From: Klenkia soli
GTDB taxonomy: Bacteria > Actinomycetota > Actinomycetes > Mycobacteriales > Geodermatophilaceae
Assembly: GCF_900103975.1 (NCBI RefSeq)
Contig: NZ_FNIR01000009.1
Location: forward strand, 124,001-188,000
Length of the DNA stretch: 64,000 bases
Reading direction: 5' to 3'
Below, piece by piece: positions 54,974 through 63,839 of the stretch (position 1 is the stretch's first letter; every line of letters begins with the position of its first letter). The notes below the pieces were generated by a model. That model did not search any database. It saw only the letters and a program-made list of their open reading frames with translations, and was not told where the DNA came from. A program made the translations under genes and the position numbers.

Positions 54974-56131
54974 TCAGTCGGCCTGGCCGGACTGGACCTC
55001 GGACTCGGTGTAGTAGCCGGAGTCCACGAGCACGGACTGGATGTCGTCCTTGAACACCGTCTGCACGGGCAGCAGGTAGGCCGGGACGACCTTGTTGCCG
55101 TTGTCGTAGGACTCGGTGTCGTTCGCCTCGGGCTCGTCACCCTCGAGGAACGCCTGGGCAGCCGTGACGGCCTGCTCGGCCAGGTTGCGGGTGTCCTTGA
55201 AGATCGTGGAGCTCTGGACACCCTGGTCGATCAGGGCGACCGAGGCGATCTCGGCGTCCTGGCCGGTCACCACGGGCAGGGCCCGCGGGGTGGAGGTCAG
55301 GTTCGGGCCGTAGCCGGCGTTCTGCAGGGCGGTGATGATGCCGCGCGAGATGCCGTCGTAGGGCGACAGGACGCCGTTGAGGACCGTGCCGTCGTTGTAG
55401 GACCCGGTGAGCAGGGTCTCCATGCGCGACTGGGCGGTCTCCTGCTGCCAGCGCAGCGTGGCGGCCTGCTCGATGTCGGTCTGGCCCGAGGGGACGACGA
55501 GCGTGCCGTCGTCGATCAGGGGCTGGAGGACGTCCATCGCACCGTTGAAGAAGAAGAACGCGTTGTTGTCGTCCAGCGAACCGGCGAACAGCTCGATGTT
55601 GAACGGCCCGGTGGCCGAGCCCTTCGAGCCGTCGGCGTTCTGCAGGCCCAGGCCCACGAGGAGGGCGTTGGCCTGCGCCTGGCCGACCGCGAAGTTGTCG
55701 AACGTGACGTAGAAGTCGACGTTGTCGGTGTCGCGGATCAGGCGGTCGTAGGCGATGACCGGGATGTTCGCGTCGGCGGCGGCCTGCAGCTGCGAGCTGA
55801 GGGCGGTGCCGTCGATGGAGGCGACGATCAGCAGGTCGGCGCCCTCGGTGATCATCTGGTCGAGCTGCTGCTGCTGGGTCGGGATGTCGTCGTTGGCGTA
55901 CTGGAGGTCGACCTTGTAGCCGGCGTCCTCGAGCTGGGACTCGACGTTGTTGCCGTCGGCGATCCAGCGCTCGGAGGTCTGGGTCGGCATCGAGACACCG
56001 ATGGTGAGGTCGGACGGGTCGGCGTTCGCCGTGTCGTTGCCCCCGCCGGAACCGGCACCGCCGCCACCGCAGGCGGTCAGGCCGAATGCCAGCGCGGCAC
56101 CCAGAGCGGTCAACCTGAGCTTGTTGCTCAC
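54974..56131 (-). CDS. chvE: sugar-binding lipoprotein of the monosaccharide ABC transporter
   Basis: A 385-residue periplasmic-binding-type protein. It starts with a lipoprotein signal, LRLTALGAALAFGLTACGGG, with lipobox LTAC, then a Gly/Ser linker. The sugar-binding fold has TIGVSMPTQTSERW, VIAYDRLIRDTDNVDFYVTF and LSPYDGISRGIITALQNAG, characteristic of ChvE/XylF-like proteins. GTG 56131 is chosen because AGAGGAGA lies seven bases upstream. It heads the transport operon; two LacI-type operator sites lie 60-90 bases upstream. Confidence 0.94.
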   Translation of the reverse strand: MSNKLRLTALGAALAFGLTACGGGGAGSGGGNDTANADPSDLTIGVSMPTQTSERWIADGNNVESQLEDAGYKVDLQYANDDIPTQQQQLDQMITEGADLLIVASIDGTALSSQLQAAADANIPVIAYDRLIRDTDNVDFYVTFDNFAVGQAQANALLVGLGLQNADGSKGSATGPFNIELFAGSLDDNNAFFFFNGAMDVLQPLIDDGTLVVPSGQTDIEQAATLRWQQETAQSRMETLLTGSYNDGTVLNGVLSPYDGISRGIITALQNAGYGPNLTSTPRALPVVTGQDAEIASVALIDQGVQSSTIFKDTRNLAEQAVTAAQAFLEGDEPEANDTESYDNGNKVVPAYLLPVQTVFKDDIQSVLVDSGYYTESEVQSGQAD

Positions 56132-56190
56132 TGCTATCTCCTCTACGAGACGTCTGCCGCCGTACACATCTCGGCGCTCAGGCCCGCGTC

Positions 56191-56221
56191 TGTGCGAGCG
56201 CTCACATTGTGAACGCTAACA
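56191..56221 (-). promoter_or_regulatory. pair of LacI-type operators upstream of chvE
   Basis: TGTGCGAGCGCTCACA (56191-56206; perfect GAGCGCTC core) and TGTGAACGCTAACA (56208-56221) lie side by side. The second shares CGCTAACA with the araB operator TGTTAGCGCTAACA. They probably bind the same regulator, linking sugar uptake and catabolism. Confidence 0.65.
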
Positions 56222-56516
56222 ACGGGGGCCCGTCAAGACCGCACGACCCCGTCGCGGTCACGTTCTCGTAACGAACCTGGTGCCCGGCTGTCATGTCGCC
56301 GGGTTCCGGATCGGCCCGGTGCAGGCCGGTGCGTCGTCCTGGCACCGCCGGACCGGGTGCAGGCGCGACGAACCGGGCCCCGTGGTCCTCGGTGGCCCCA
56401 CCCGTCCGGGGTGGTCGGCGACGGCCGGTTCAACTCCGGACCCGCACGAGCCGACACCAGGGGGACGAGACGAGTGGACCGGGACACCCCGGCGGGCCCG
56501 TCAGGACCGGAGACCC
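56222..56516 (+). other. 295-base intergenic leader before the membrane diguanylate cyclase
   Basis: Between the chvE operators and the GTG at 56517 there is no convincing gene. A hairpin CCCGGC-N9-GCCGGG lies near 56283-56303, and CACCC/GGGGTG repeats occur near 56400-56415. I could not match the region to a c-di-GMP, cobalamin or other riboswitch. It may simply hold promoters for both divergent transcripts. Confidence 0.4.
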
Positions 56517-57617
56517 GTGAGCACCCCGCCAGCACCCACCGCCACCCCGCCCCCCGGGCCGCCCGCCACCACGCGCCGGCACCGGTGGTTCGGCACGCGG
56601 GATCCGCGCACGGCCGTCCGCCTGGCCATCTGGGTGATGCTCCCGGCTGCCGTCGTCCAGGCGTGCTTCGCCCTGTTCGGCGACCAGGGCACCGTCGCCG
56701 ACGTCGGTTCGTGGCTCACCGTCGGCGCGCTCGTGCTGGTCAGCCTGGGGCTGGCCCGGACCGACCCGCACCGCTGGGACGCCCTCGGACTGCTCGCCCT
56801 CGTGCCGCTGGGCGGCGCCGTCGTCCTGTCCACGCTGAACTGGGTCACCCGCGACACCTCCGCCGCCGCCCAGGTGTTCGCCGTCCTGCCGACCCTCTGG
56901 GCGGCCTCGCAGCTGCGCCCGGTCGGGGCCTGGGCCGTCGCCGCCTTCTCCGGGGTGACCAACGCCGTGCTCGTGCTGCACCTGGAGGTGCTCGAGAAGG
57001 CCGTCCCCGACGCCGTCTTCGTCGCCGCGACGCTGGCGCTGGCCACCGGGCTGCTGGCCCACGCCGGGGACAAGCAGGAGCACCTGGTCCGGCGGCTGCG
57101 CGAGCAGGCCACCGTCGACCCGCTCACCGGTCTGGTCACCCGCCACGTGCTGGACGCCGCGCTGGCCGGGTCCGTGGGCGGGTCGGCCGGGCACGGCACC
57201 GCGCTGGTCCTGGTCGACGTCGACGAGTTCAAGGCCGTCAACGACCAGCACGGCCACCCGGTCGGGGACGACGCCCTGCGCCACCTGGGCCGGGTGCTGC
57301 GGGACGCCGTGCGCGACGGGGACGCCGTCGTCGGCCGGCTCGGCGGTGACGAGCTCGCCGTCCTGCTGACCGCGTGCCCGCCCGAGGTCGCCGAGCGCCG
57401 CGCCCACGACCTGGTGGCCGCCGTCCGCGCGCAGCCGCTGCCGCTGGCCGACGGCACCCTGCTCCGGCTCACCGTCAGCGTGGGCGTCGCGCAGTCCCCG
57501 ACCCACGCCGGGGACGTCCGGACGCTCTACACCGCCGCCGACCGCGCCCTCTACGAGGCCAAGCGCGGTGGCCGCGACCGCGCGGTCGCGGCCACCGGAC
57601 CGCTCAGCGCAGGGTGA
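56517..57617 (+). CDS. membrane-bound diguanylate cyclase (GGDEL variant)
   Basis: A 366-residue protein. Residues 35-185 contain about five or six membrane helices of no recognised sensor family. The GGDEF domain (about 200-360) begins VDPLTGLVTRHVLDAAL, has VDVDEFKAVNDQHGHPVGDD, and its loop reads GGDEL (276-280). Leu for Phe in the fifth position is usually tolerated. RDGD occurs upstream but six rather than five residues away, so product inhibition is uncertain. GTG 56517 follows GGAG by 6 bases. A 30-bp palindrome lies in the 3' end of the gene, which overlaps the convergent DUF5926 gene by 14 bases. Confidence 0.87.
   Translation: MSTPPAPTATPPPGPPATTRRHRWFGTRDPRTAVRLAIWVMLPAAVVQACFALFGDQGTVADVGSWLTVGALVLVSLGLARTDPHRWDALGLLALVPLGGAVVLSTLNWVTRDTSAAAQVFAVLPTLWAASQLRPVGAWAVAAFSGVTNAVLVLHLEVLEKAVPDAVFVAATLALATGLLAHAGDKQEHLVRRLREQATVDPLTGLVTRHVLDAALAGSVGGSAGHGTALVLVDVDEFKAVNDQHGHPVGDDALRHLGRVLRDAVRDGDAVVGRLGGDELAVLLTACPPEVAERRAHDLVAAVRAQPLPLADGTLLRLTVSVGVAQSPTHAGDVRTLYTAADRALYEAKRGGRDRAVAATGPLSAG
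57567..57596. terminator. 30-bp perfect palindrome inside the end of the diguanylate cyclase gene
   Basis: The arms GGTGGCCGCGACCGC and GCGGTCGCGGCCACC are exact complements with no loop base between. It encodes the RGGRDRAVAAT segment at the end of the GGDEF domain and lies just downstream of the DUF5926 stop on the other strand. A terminator for both convergent genes embedded in coding sequence is likely. Confidence 0.5.
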
Positions 57618-58542
57618 CCTGGCGGGAGAGCAGGCCGGCCCGCGAGCGGCGCTCGTCGGCGGTCAGCGGGTCGGTGACGGCCAGGGCCGCGGTGAGCCGC
57701 TGGTCCAGCTCGGTGGCCGGTCCGGTCCAGTCCGCCGCCGGGACGTCGGCCGGGACGTCCCACACCGGGACGACGAGACCGTGCGCGCGGAAGGCGCCCG
57801 CGTACTTCGTGCCCTCGCCCAGCGTCAGCTGCTCGGCGCCACCGAGCCGGGCCAGCGCGTCCAGCAGCTGCTCCTCGGGCTCGGGTCGCACCCACCGCAG
57901 GTGGGCGCGGTCGGCGGCGGGCCGGCACCAGTAGGCCGCACCCAGCCCGGCGAGCAGCACCGTGGGGATGATCGCCTCGTTGGCCTGCTCCAGGCCGGCC
58001 AGGGCCGCCGGGCCCGCGCCGGTGCCCTCCAGCCAGAAGCCGAAGTCGTCGTGCACGGTGACCTCGAGCTCGGCCGCCGGGTCCAGCAGCTCCTGCAGCC
58101 GCGGGCCGGCCGACCCCTCGGCACCCACCGGACCGGGGTCGACCGGGTTGCCCGCCGGGGCCTCGAGCGCGGCAGCCAGGGCCGTGCCCAGGTCGCGGCT
58201 GACGTCGTCGGAGGAGGCGGCCAGCTGGACGCCGAGCAGCACCTCGCCGTTGGCCCGGACCAGGCCGGGGGCACCGCCGGGGAGCACGCTGGCCAGGGTC
58301 GCCGTGCGGCCGTCCTTCGTGGTCAGCACGGCGGTGGCGGCCGGCACGAGCTCGCGCAGGGCCACCCAGTGGACCTCGCCGGGCAGGCCCTCGAAGGGCC
58401 GGGTGACGACCGGGGCGTAGGCCGAGCCGTGGCAGTGCTTGTACTTGCGGCCCGAGCCGCACGCGCACGGCGCCTTCGGATTCTGCTCCCCCGCCGCGGC
58501 GGGGGTGGGGGCGGGACGGCGCTTGGTCTGCGTACGGGCCAT
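57604..58542 (-). CDS. DUF5926 family protein with SEC-C motif
   Basis: A 312-residue soluble protein. Its N-terminus carries a SEC-C zinc motif, CACGSGRKYKHCHG, at about residues 25-38. The rest matches the actinobacterial DUF5926 family, with FEGLPGEVHWVALRELVPAA near residue 52. Function is unknown; SEC-C motifs otherwise bind zinc and contact protein partners such as SecB. ATG 58542 is chosen because the basic start MARTQTKRRPAPT is typical. It diverges from the P450 gene with 40 bases between. Confidence 0.88.
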   Translation of the reverse strand: MARTQTKRRPAPTPAAAGEQNPKAPCACGSGRKYKHCHGSAYAPVVTRPFEGLPGEVHWVALRELVPAATAVLTTKDGRTATLASVLPGGAPGLVRANGEVLLGVQLAASSDDVSRDLGTALAAALEAPAGNPVDPGPVGAEGSAGPRLQELLDPAAELEVTVHDDFGFWLEGTGAGPAALAGLEQANEAIIPTVLLAGLGAAYWCRPAADRAHLRWVRPEPEEQLLDALARLGGAEQLTLGEGTKYAGAFRAHGLVVPVWDVPADVPAADWTGPATELDQRLTAALAVTDPLTADERRSRAGLLSRQVTLR

Positions 58543-58582
58543 GCGTCCGAGCCTATGCGTCGGGCAGGTGCACAATCGCCCG

Positions 58583-59788
58583 GTGCTGGACCTGACCGAC
58601 GCCGCCTTCGTCGAGGACCCCTACCCCGCCTTCGCCGCGGCCCGCGACCGGGCGCCGGTGCAGTGGGACGACGGCCTGGGCATGTGGCTGGCCTACGGGC
58701 ACGCCGAGGCCAACGCCGTGCTGCGCACCCGGGCGCTGGGCCGGATCTGGACCGACCGCGCCCCGGCCGAGCGGTTCGGCCAGTTCAACCTGATCCACCG
58801 CAACGCGATCCTGGAGATGGAGCCGCCGGACCACACCCGGCTGCGCCGGCTGATCAGCGCCGCGTTCGCCCGCGGGCACGTCGAGCGGCTGCGGCCCTGG
58901 GTCGAGGAGCTGGCCGGCTCGCTGGTCGACGGCATGGTCGAGCGCTCGGTCGCGGGCGAGCCGGTCGACCTGTTCACCGGCATGGCCGAGCAGCTGCCGG
59001 TGGAGGTCATCGCCGAGCTGCTGGGCGTGCCGCAGGCCGACCGCCCGCTGCTGCGGCCGTGGTCCAACGCGATCGTGAAGATGTACGAGTACGGCCGCAC
59101 CACCGAGACCGAGGACGCCGCCGAGGTCGCCGCCGCGGAGTTCGTCGCCTACCTGCGCGACCTCGCCGCGCAGCGGCGCACCGCGCCGGGTGAGGACCTG
59201 CTGACCCACCTGGTCACCGCGCGCGACGCGGACGGCGACCGGCTGACCGAGGACGAGCTGGTCACCACCTGCGTCCTGCTGCTCAACGCCGGCCACGAGG
59301 CCACGGTCAACGTCACCGGCAACGGCCTGCTCGCCCTGCTGCAGCACCCCGACCAGCTGGCCCGCCTGCGGGCGGACCCGGCGCTGCTGCCGACCGCGAT
59401 CGAGGAGCTGATGCGCTTCGACGCCCCGCTGCAGCTGTTCGAGCGCACCGCCACCGCCGACGTCGAGCTGGGCGGGGTCACCGTGGCGCAGGGCCAGAAG
59501 ATCGCCGCGCTGCTGGGGTCGGGCAACCACGACCCGGCGGTGTTCGAGGCCCCGGACACCCTGGACGTCGGCCGCACCGACAACCCGCACATATCCTTCG
59601 GCGCCGGGGTGCACTTCTGCATCGGGGCACCGCTGGCCCGGGTCGAGCTGCAGGCCTCGTTCGGGGCGCTGCTGGCCCGCACGTCGAGCCTGGAGCTGGC
59701 CGGCGAGGCCCGTCGCCGGCCCGAGTTCGTCATCCGCGGCCTGGCCGAGCTGCCGCTGTCGCTGGAGCCGGTGGCTACCCACGGGTAG
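58583..59788 (+). CDS. cytochrome P450
   Basis: A 401-residue bacterial class I P450. The I-helix oxygen motif is LLNAGHEATVN, ExxR is EELMR, and the heme loop is FGAGVHFCIGAPLARVE with the Cys ligand. It needs a ferredoxin and reductase, which are not adjacent. GTG 58583 follows CACAAT by six bases; GTG 58568 is in frame and also possible. The acyl-CoA ligase follows by 24 bases, suggesting co-transcription and perhaps a fatty-acid-like substrate, which is inference. Confidence 0.93.
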   Translation: MLDLTDAAFVEDPYPAFAAARDRAPVQWDDGLGMWLAYGHAEANAVLRTRALGRIWTDRAPAERFGQFNLIHRNAILEMEPPDHTRLRRLISAAFARGHVERLRPWVEELAGSLVDGMVERSVAGEPVDLFTGMAEQLPVEVIAELLGVPQADRPLLRPWSNAIVKMYEYGRTTETEDAAEVAAAEFVAYLRDLAAQRRTAPGEDLLTHLVTARDADGDRLTEDELVTTCVLLLNAGHEATVNVTGNGLLALLQHPDQLARLRADPALLPTAIEELMRFDAPLQLFERTATADVELGGVTVAQGQKIAALLGSGNHDPAVFEAPDTLDVGRTDNPHISFGAGVHFCIGAPLARVELQASFGALLARTSSLELAGEARRRPEFVIRGLAELPLSLEPVATHG

Positions 59789-59812
59789 AAGGTGTCGGCT
59801 GTCACTGGTTTG

Positions 59813-61432
59813 ATGCCGCTCATGCGCGGCCTCATGCAGCAGACGCCCCTGACGATCGACTCGATCTTCCGCTACGTGGAGCGACACCACGGCGACAAGA
59901 CCATCGTCACGAACTCCCCCACCGGCCCGGTGCGGACGACCTACGCCGAGTGGGCGGTGCGCACCCGCAAGCTCGGCGGCGTGCTGGACACCCTGGGCAT
60001 CAGCGCCGACGGCCGGGTGGGCACCTTCGCCTGGAACAGCGCCCGGCACCTGGAGCTGTACTTCGCCGTCCCCAGCACCGGGCGGGTGCTGCACACGCTG
60101 AACATCCGGCTCTTCCCGGAGCAGCTGACCTACATCGCCAACCACGCCGAGGACGAGGCGGTCTTCGTGGACCGCACCGTGCTGCCGCTGCTGTGGCCGC
60201 TGATCGACACGATGACCACCGTCCAGCACGTCGTGGTCATGGACGACGGCGGCGACAACGAGATCCCCGACGACCCCCGGGTCTCCCTCTACGAGGACCT
60301 GATCGCCGCCGCCGAGCCCGTCGACTTCCGGGTCGAGGACGAGAACACCGCGGCCAGCATGTGCTACACCTCGGGCACCACGGGCAACCCCAAGGGCGTG
60401 CTCTACAGCCACCGCTCGACGGTGCTGCACACCATGGCCGTGGTGCAGCCCAACGTGTTCGGCATGGCCGAGACCGATGTCGTCATGCCGGTCGTCCCGA
60501 TGTTCCACGCCAACGCCTGGGGCCTCGCGCAGGCCGGTCCGGCCGTGGGGGCCGCGATGGTCTTCCCCGGCCCGATGATGCAGCCCAAGGCGCTGGCCGA
60601 CCTGATCGTCGACGAGGGCGTCACCTTCACCGCCGGGGTGCCCACGATCTGGCAGGGCGTGCTGCCCGAGCTGGAGGGCCGCGAGCACAAGCTGCGGGAC
60701 ATCGGCTGCGGCGGCTCCGCCGTCCCCAAGGCGCTGAGCGAGGCCTACCGCGAGCGGGTCGGCCTGCCGATCCTGCAGGCCTGGGGCATGACCGAGACCC
60801 ACCCGGTGGCCACCTCGGCCCGGCTGCCGCGCCGGCTGTTCGACGGCTCCGACCAGGACAAGGCCGCCTACCGCGCCCGCGCCGGCATCCCGTTCATGGG
60901 CGTGGAGGTGCGCATCGTCGAGGCCGGCACCACCGACGAGCTGCCCTGGGACGACGTCGCCACCGGCGAGCTGCAGGTCCGCGGCTCGACCACCGCGCTG
61001 GACTACTACAACCCCGACGAGGGCGTGGAGCTGGCGACGTCGGACGGCTGGATGAAGACCGGCGACGTCGCCGCGATCGACGCCAGCGGTTCGGTGCGCA
61101 TCGCCGACCGCACGAAGGACCTGATCAAGTCCGGCGGCGAGTGGATCAGCTCGGTCGACCTGGAGAACGCGATCATGAGCCACCCGAAGGTGAAGGAGGC
61201 CGCCGTCATCGGCATCCCCGACCCGAAGTGGGACGAGCGGCCGCTGGCCTGCGTCGTCGTCGCCGACGGCCAGGAGCTGACCGCCGACGAGGTGATCGAG
61301 CACATCACCCCGATGGTCGCCAAGTGGTGGCTGCCCTCGGCCGTGGAGTTCATCGACGAGGTGCCCAAGACCAGCGTCGGCAAGTTCTCCAAGAAGGACC
61401 TCCGCACCCGCTTCGCCGACTACGGGTCCTGA
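59813..61432 (+). CDS. long-chain fatty-acid--CoA ligase
   Basis: A 539-residue ANL-superfamily adenylate-forming enzyme. The P-loop is YTSGTTGNPKGVLYSH, then QAWGMTETHP, SDGWMKTGDVA, IKSGGEWISSVDLENAI and the C-terminal catalytic Lys in SVGKFSKKDLR. These fit medium/long-chain acyl-CoA synthetases. ATG 59813 is used; ATG 59822 (MRGLMQQTPL) is equally plausible. It follows the P450 by 24 bases. A TTGACA hexamer and a hairpin lie downstream before ppm1. Confidence 0.93.
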   Translation: MPLMRGLMQQTPLTIDSIFRYVERHHGDKTIVTNSPTGPVRTTYAEWAVRTRKLGGVLDTLGISADGRVGTFAWNSARHLELYFAVPSTGRVLHTLNIRLFPEQLTYIANHAEDEAVFVDRTVLPLLWPLIDTMTTVQHVVVMDDGGDNEIPDDPRVSLYEDLIAAAEPVDFRVEDENTAASMCYTSGTTGNPKGVLYSHRSTVLHTMAVVQPNVFGMAETDVVMPVVPMFHANAWGLAQAGPAVGAAMVFPGPMMQPKALADLIVDEGVTFTAGVPTIWQGVLPELEGREHKLRDIGCGGSAVPKALSEAYRERVGLPILQAWGMTETHPVATSARLPRRLFDGSDQDKAAYRARAGIPFMGVEVRIVEAGTTDELPWDDVATGELQVRGSTTALDYYNPDEGVELATSDGWMKTGDVAAIDASGSVRIADRTKDLIKSGGEWISSVDLENAIMSHPKVKEAAVIGIPDPKWDERPLACVVVADGQELTADEVIEHITPMVAKWWLPSAVEFIDEVPKTSVGKFSKKDLRTRFADYGS

Positions 61433-61487
61433 GCTCCTCCTGACCTGGTTGACAGCGGCCGCTCAGGGTCCCGTCACCCACCGTTCA

Positions 61488-61523
61488 GACGGGGATGGTC
61501 CAGTGCGCTGACCCATCCCCGTC
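61488..61523 (+). terminator. 11-bp hairpin between the acyl-CoA ligase and ppm1
   Basis: GACGGGGATGG (61488-61498) and CCATCCCCGTC (61513-61523) are perfect complements with a 14-base loop, ending 16 bases before the ppm1 start. It may terminate the ligase transcript or control ppm1 as a leader structure. A -35-like TTGACA lies at 61449-61454. Confidence 0.5.
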
Positions 61524-61539
61524 CGGACGGCAGGTCCCC

Positions 61540-62349
61540 GTGAACGAGCGCGTGCTGGTGCTGCTCCCCACCTACGACGAGCGGGAGAACCTGCCGCGGG
61601 TGGTCGGCAGGATCCGGGCCGCCGTCCCCGAGGCCGACGTCCTCGTGCTGGACGACGCCTCCCCCGACGGCACCGGGGAGGTCGCCGACGGGCTGGCCCG
61701 GTTCGACTCCTCGGTGCACGTGCTGCACCGCAGCGGGAAGGCCGGGCTCGGCGCTGCCTACCGGGCCGGGTTCGCGTGGGGCCTGGAGCGCGGGTACGAC
61801 GTGCTGGTCGAGATGGACGCCGACGGCTCGCACCTGCCCGAGCAGCTGCCCCGGCTGCTGCACGCCCTGGCCGACGCCGACGTCGTCCTGGGCTCGCGGT
61901 GGGTGGCCGGCGGCGAGGTGGTCAACTGGCCGCTGCACCGGCAGCTGCTCTCCCGCGGCGGCAGCGCCTACACCCGGTGGGCGCTGGGCCTGCGGCTGCG
62001 CGACGCCACCGGGGGCTACCGGGCCTACCGGGCCCACGTGCTCGAGGACCTCGACCTCCGGTCCGTGACCTCGCAGGGCTACTGCTTCCAGATCGACCTG
62101 GCCTGGCGCGCGCTGCGCGCCGGGTGCCACGTGGTCGAGGTGCCCATCACCTTCGTCGAGCGCACCCTCGGCGTCTCGAAGATGAGCGGTGACATCGTCC
62201 GCGAGTCGTTGGTGCGGGTCACCCGCTGGGCCATCACGGAGCGCAGCGGCCAGCTGGCCCGCATCGCCCGGGGCGAACCGGCCCGGGCGCGTCCGGGGTC
62301 CGCACCGCGCAGCCGGATGCTCCGCCTCGAGCTGGACGGCGCAGCCTGA
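61540..62349 (+). CDS. ppm1: polyprenol monophosphomannose synthase
   Basis: A 269-residue GT2 enzyme that makes polyprenyl-phosphate-mannose from GDP-mannose. It has LLPTYDERENLPRVV, VLDDASPDGTG, the metal motif VEMDADGSHLPEQ, LGSRWVAGG, DATGGYRAYR and the family-typical end FVERTLGVSKMSGDIVRESL. No membrane domain is attached, as in single-domain Ppm1. GTG 61540 is chosen to start just before the first strand. MptB, which uses its product, follows after 53 bases, so the two act in one lipomannan pathway. Confidence 0.93.
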   Translation: MNERVLVLLPTYDERENLPRVVGRIRAAVPEADVLVLDDASPDGTGEVADGLARFDSSVHVLHRSGKAGLGAAYRAGFAWGLERGYDVLVEMDADGSHLPEQLPRLLHALADADVVLGSRWVAGGEVVNWPLHRQLLSRGGSAYTRWALGLRLRDATGGYRAYRAHVLEDLDLRSVTSQGYCFQIDLAWRALRAGCHVVEVPITFVERTLGVSKMSGDIVRESLVRVTRWAITERSGQLARIARGEPARARPGSAPRSRMLRLELDGAA

Positions 62350-62402
62350 CCGGCACCGCGACCGGGCCGGCCACCACCGCGGCCGCCCCGGTCCGCGGCG
62401 GG

Positions 62403-63839
62403 GTGCCGGCCGACCGGGCCGGTCGGCTGGTGCTCGCCGGCTGCCTGGTGCTCCCGGCCGTCGTCGCGCTGGCCACCGCGCAGGCCGGGGTGACCCAGCT
62501 CGTGCGGCTGCCCGACTGGTGGGGCAGCTGGCCGGTCCGCGAGTCCGGCGGGCAGCTGGGCTGGCGGCTCACCGGGGTGGTGGCCACGGCCGCCTGGCTG
62601 GCCTGCTGGGCCGTGCTGGTCCGCCGGCTCCTGCGGGCCCGGGCAGCGGCGTCGGGCCGCGACCTCGTCGTGGTGTCCGCGCTGGCCGGGTGGGGGATCC
62701 TGCCGTTCCTGACCGGTGGCCCGACCAGCAGCCTCGACGTCGACAGCTACGCCGCGGTCGGCCGGCTGGCCCACCTCGGCCTGGACCCCTACCGCATCTT
62801 CCCCATCGCGCTGGGCGACTCCTTCGGCGCGGCCGTGGACCCGATGTGGCGGCAGACCCCCACCCCCTACGGCCCGGTCCAGGTGGCGCTGTTCCGGTTC
62901 CTGGTCGACCTGACCGGCAGCGACCAGCAGCTGGCCGTGCTGGCGATCCGCGCGGTGGCCGTGCTGGCCCTCGTCGCGGCGGTCGTCCTCGTGGCGTTCG
63001 CCGCCGCGCCCCGGGACCGGGCAGCGGCGATCGCGCTGACCGCCGGCAACCCGCTGGTGGTGGTGCACGTGGTCGGCGGGGCGCACGTCGACGTGCTGCT
63101 CGGGCTGGCCGCCGTCGCCGTCGTGCTGCTGGTCCGCCGCGGGCACACCTCGACCGCGGTGGCGCTGGCCGTGCTCGCGACCTTCGTGAAGGCGCCCGGC
63201 GCCGTGCTGGTCGGCTACGTGCTGCTGCACCTGCTCCGCGCAGCGCGGCCCGGCGCGCGGGCCGCGCTGGCCCGCGCGCTGGCCACGGCGGCCGGGGTCA
63301 CCGCGGCCGTGCTGGTGGTGCTGCCCGACCCGCTGGGCTGGCTGGGGGCCCTCGGCGTCCCCGGGATCGTCCGCAACGGCACGGCACCGAGCACGTGGCT
63401 GGCCTACGGCCTGGACTGGCTCGTCCCCGGCCTGGGCCTGGACGAGGCGCTCACCGCGGGGCGGCTGGTGGTCGCCGTGGCGGGGGCGGCCCTGGCCGCC
63501 TGGTTGCTGTGGCGCGCCGCCGGGGGCACCCCCCGGCAGGCGATGGCCACCGTCGGCCTGGCGCTGCTCGCCCTCGCGCTGAGCGGACCGGCCCTCTACC
63601 CCTGGTACCTGGCCTGGGGCGCCTTCGCGGTCGCCGCCGCCGGCGGGGTGCGGGCCCGCGCCGCCCTGGTCGGCATCGCGGTCTACCTGACCCTGGCCGG
63701 CACCGTCACCGAGGGCCTGGCCGTGCAGCTGGTCTGCGCGGGGTGCGCCCTCGCCATGGTCGCCGGCGCCGTGCGCGTCGCCGGCGACCTGCCCGCGCTG
63801 CTGCTCAGGCCACCGTCGGTGCTGAGCCGGTCTCGCTGA
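62403..63839 (+). CDS. MptB-like polyprenol-phosphomannose-dependent alpha-1,6-mannosyltransferase
   Basis: A 478-residue membrane protein with about 11-13 helices in GT-C style. Key features are the acidic loop TSSLDVDSYAAVGRLAHLGL near residue 105, then DPYRIFP and WRQTPTPYGPVQVALFR, both typical of MptA/MptB, and LSGPALYPWYLAWG late. It would add alpha-1,6-mannose from polyprenyl-P-mannose to the lipomannan backbone outside the membrane. GTG 62403 is the first start codon in frame. Its end overlaps the convergent rhodanese gene by 35 bases. Confidence 0.88.
   Translation: MPADRAGRLVLAGCLVLPAVVALATAQAGVTQLVRLPDWWGSWPVRESGGQLGWRLTGVVATAAWLACWAVLVRRLLRARAAASGRDLVVVSALAGWGILPFLTGGPTSSLDVDSYAAVGRLAHLGLDPYRIFPIALGDSFGAAVDPMWRQTPTPYGPVQVALFRFLVDLTGSDQQLAVLAIRAVAVLALVAAVVLVAFAAAPRDRAAAIALTAGNPLVVVHVVGGAHVDVLLGLAAVAVVLLVRRGHTSTAVALAVLATFVKAPGAVLVGYVLLHLLRAARPGARAALARALATAAGVTAAVLVVLPDPLGWLGALGVPGIVRNGTAPSTWLAYGLDWLVPGLGLDEALTAGRLVVAVAGAALAAWLLWRAAGGTPRQAMATVGLALLALALSGPALYPWYLAWGAFAVAAAGGVRARAALVGIAVYLTLAGTVTEGLAVQLVCAGCALAMVAGAVRVAGDLPALLLRPPSVLSRSR

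Noticed and set aside
56222-56516. Possible c-di-GMP or other riboswitch before the membrane diguanylate cyclase
   Set aside because: The GEMM-I signature with its GCACAGGGCAAACC-like core is absent, and no other class fits.
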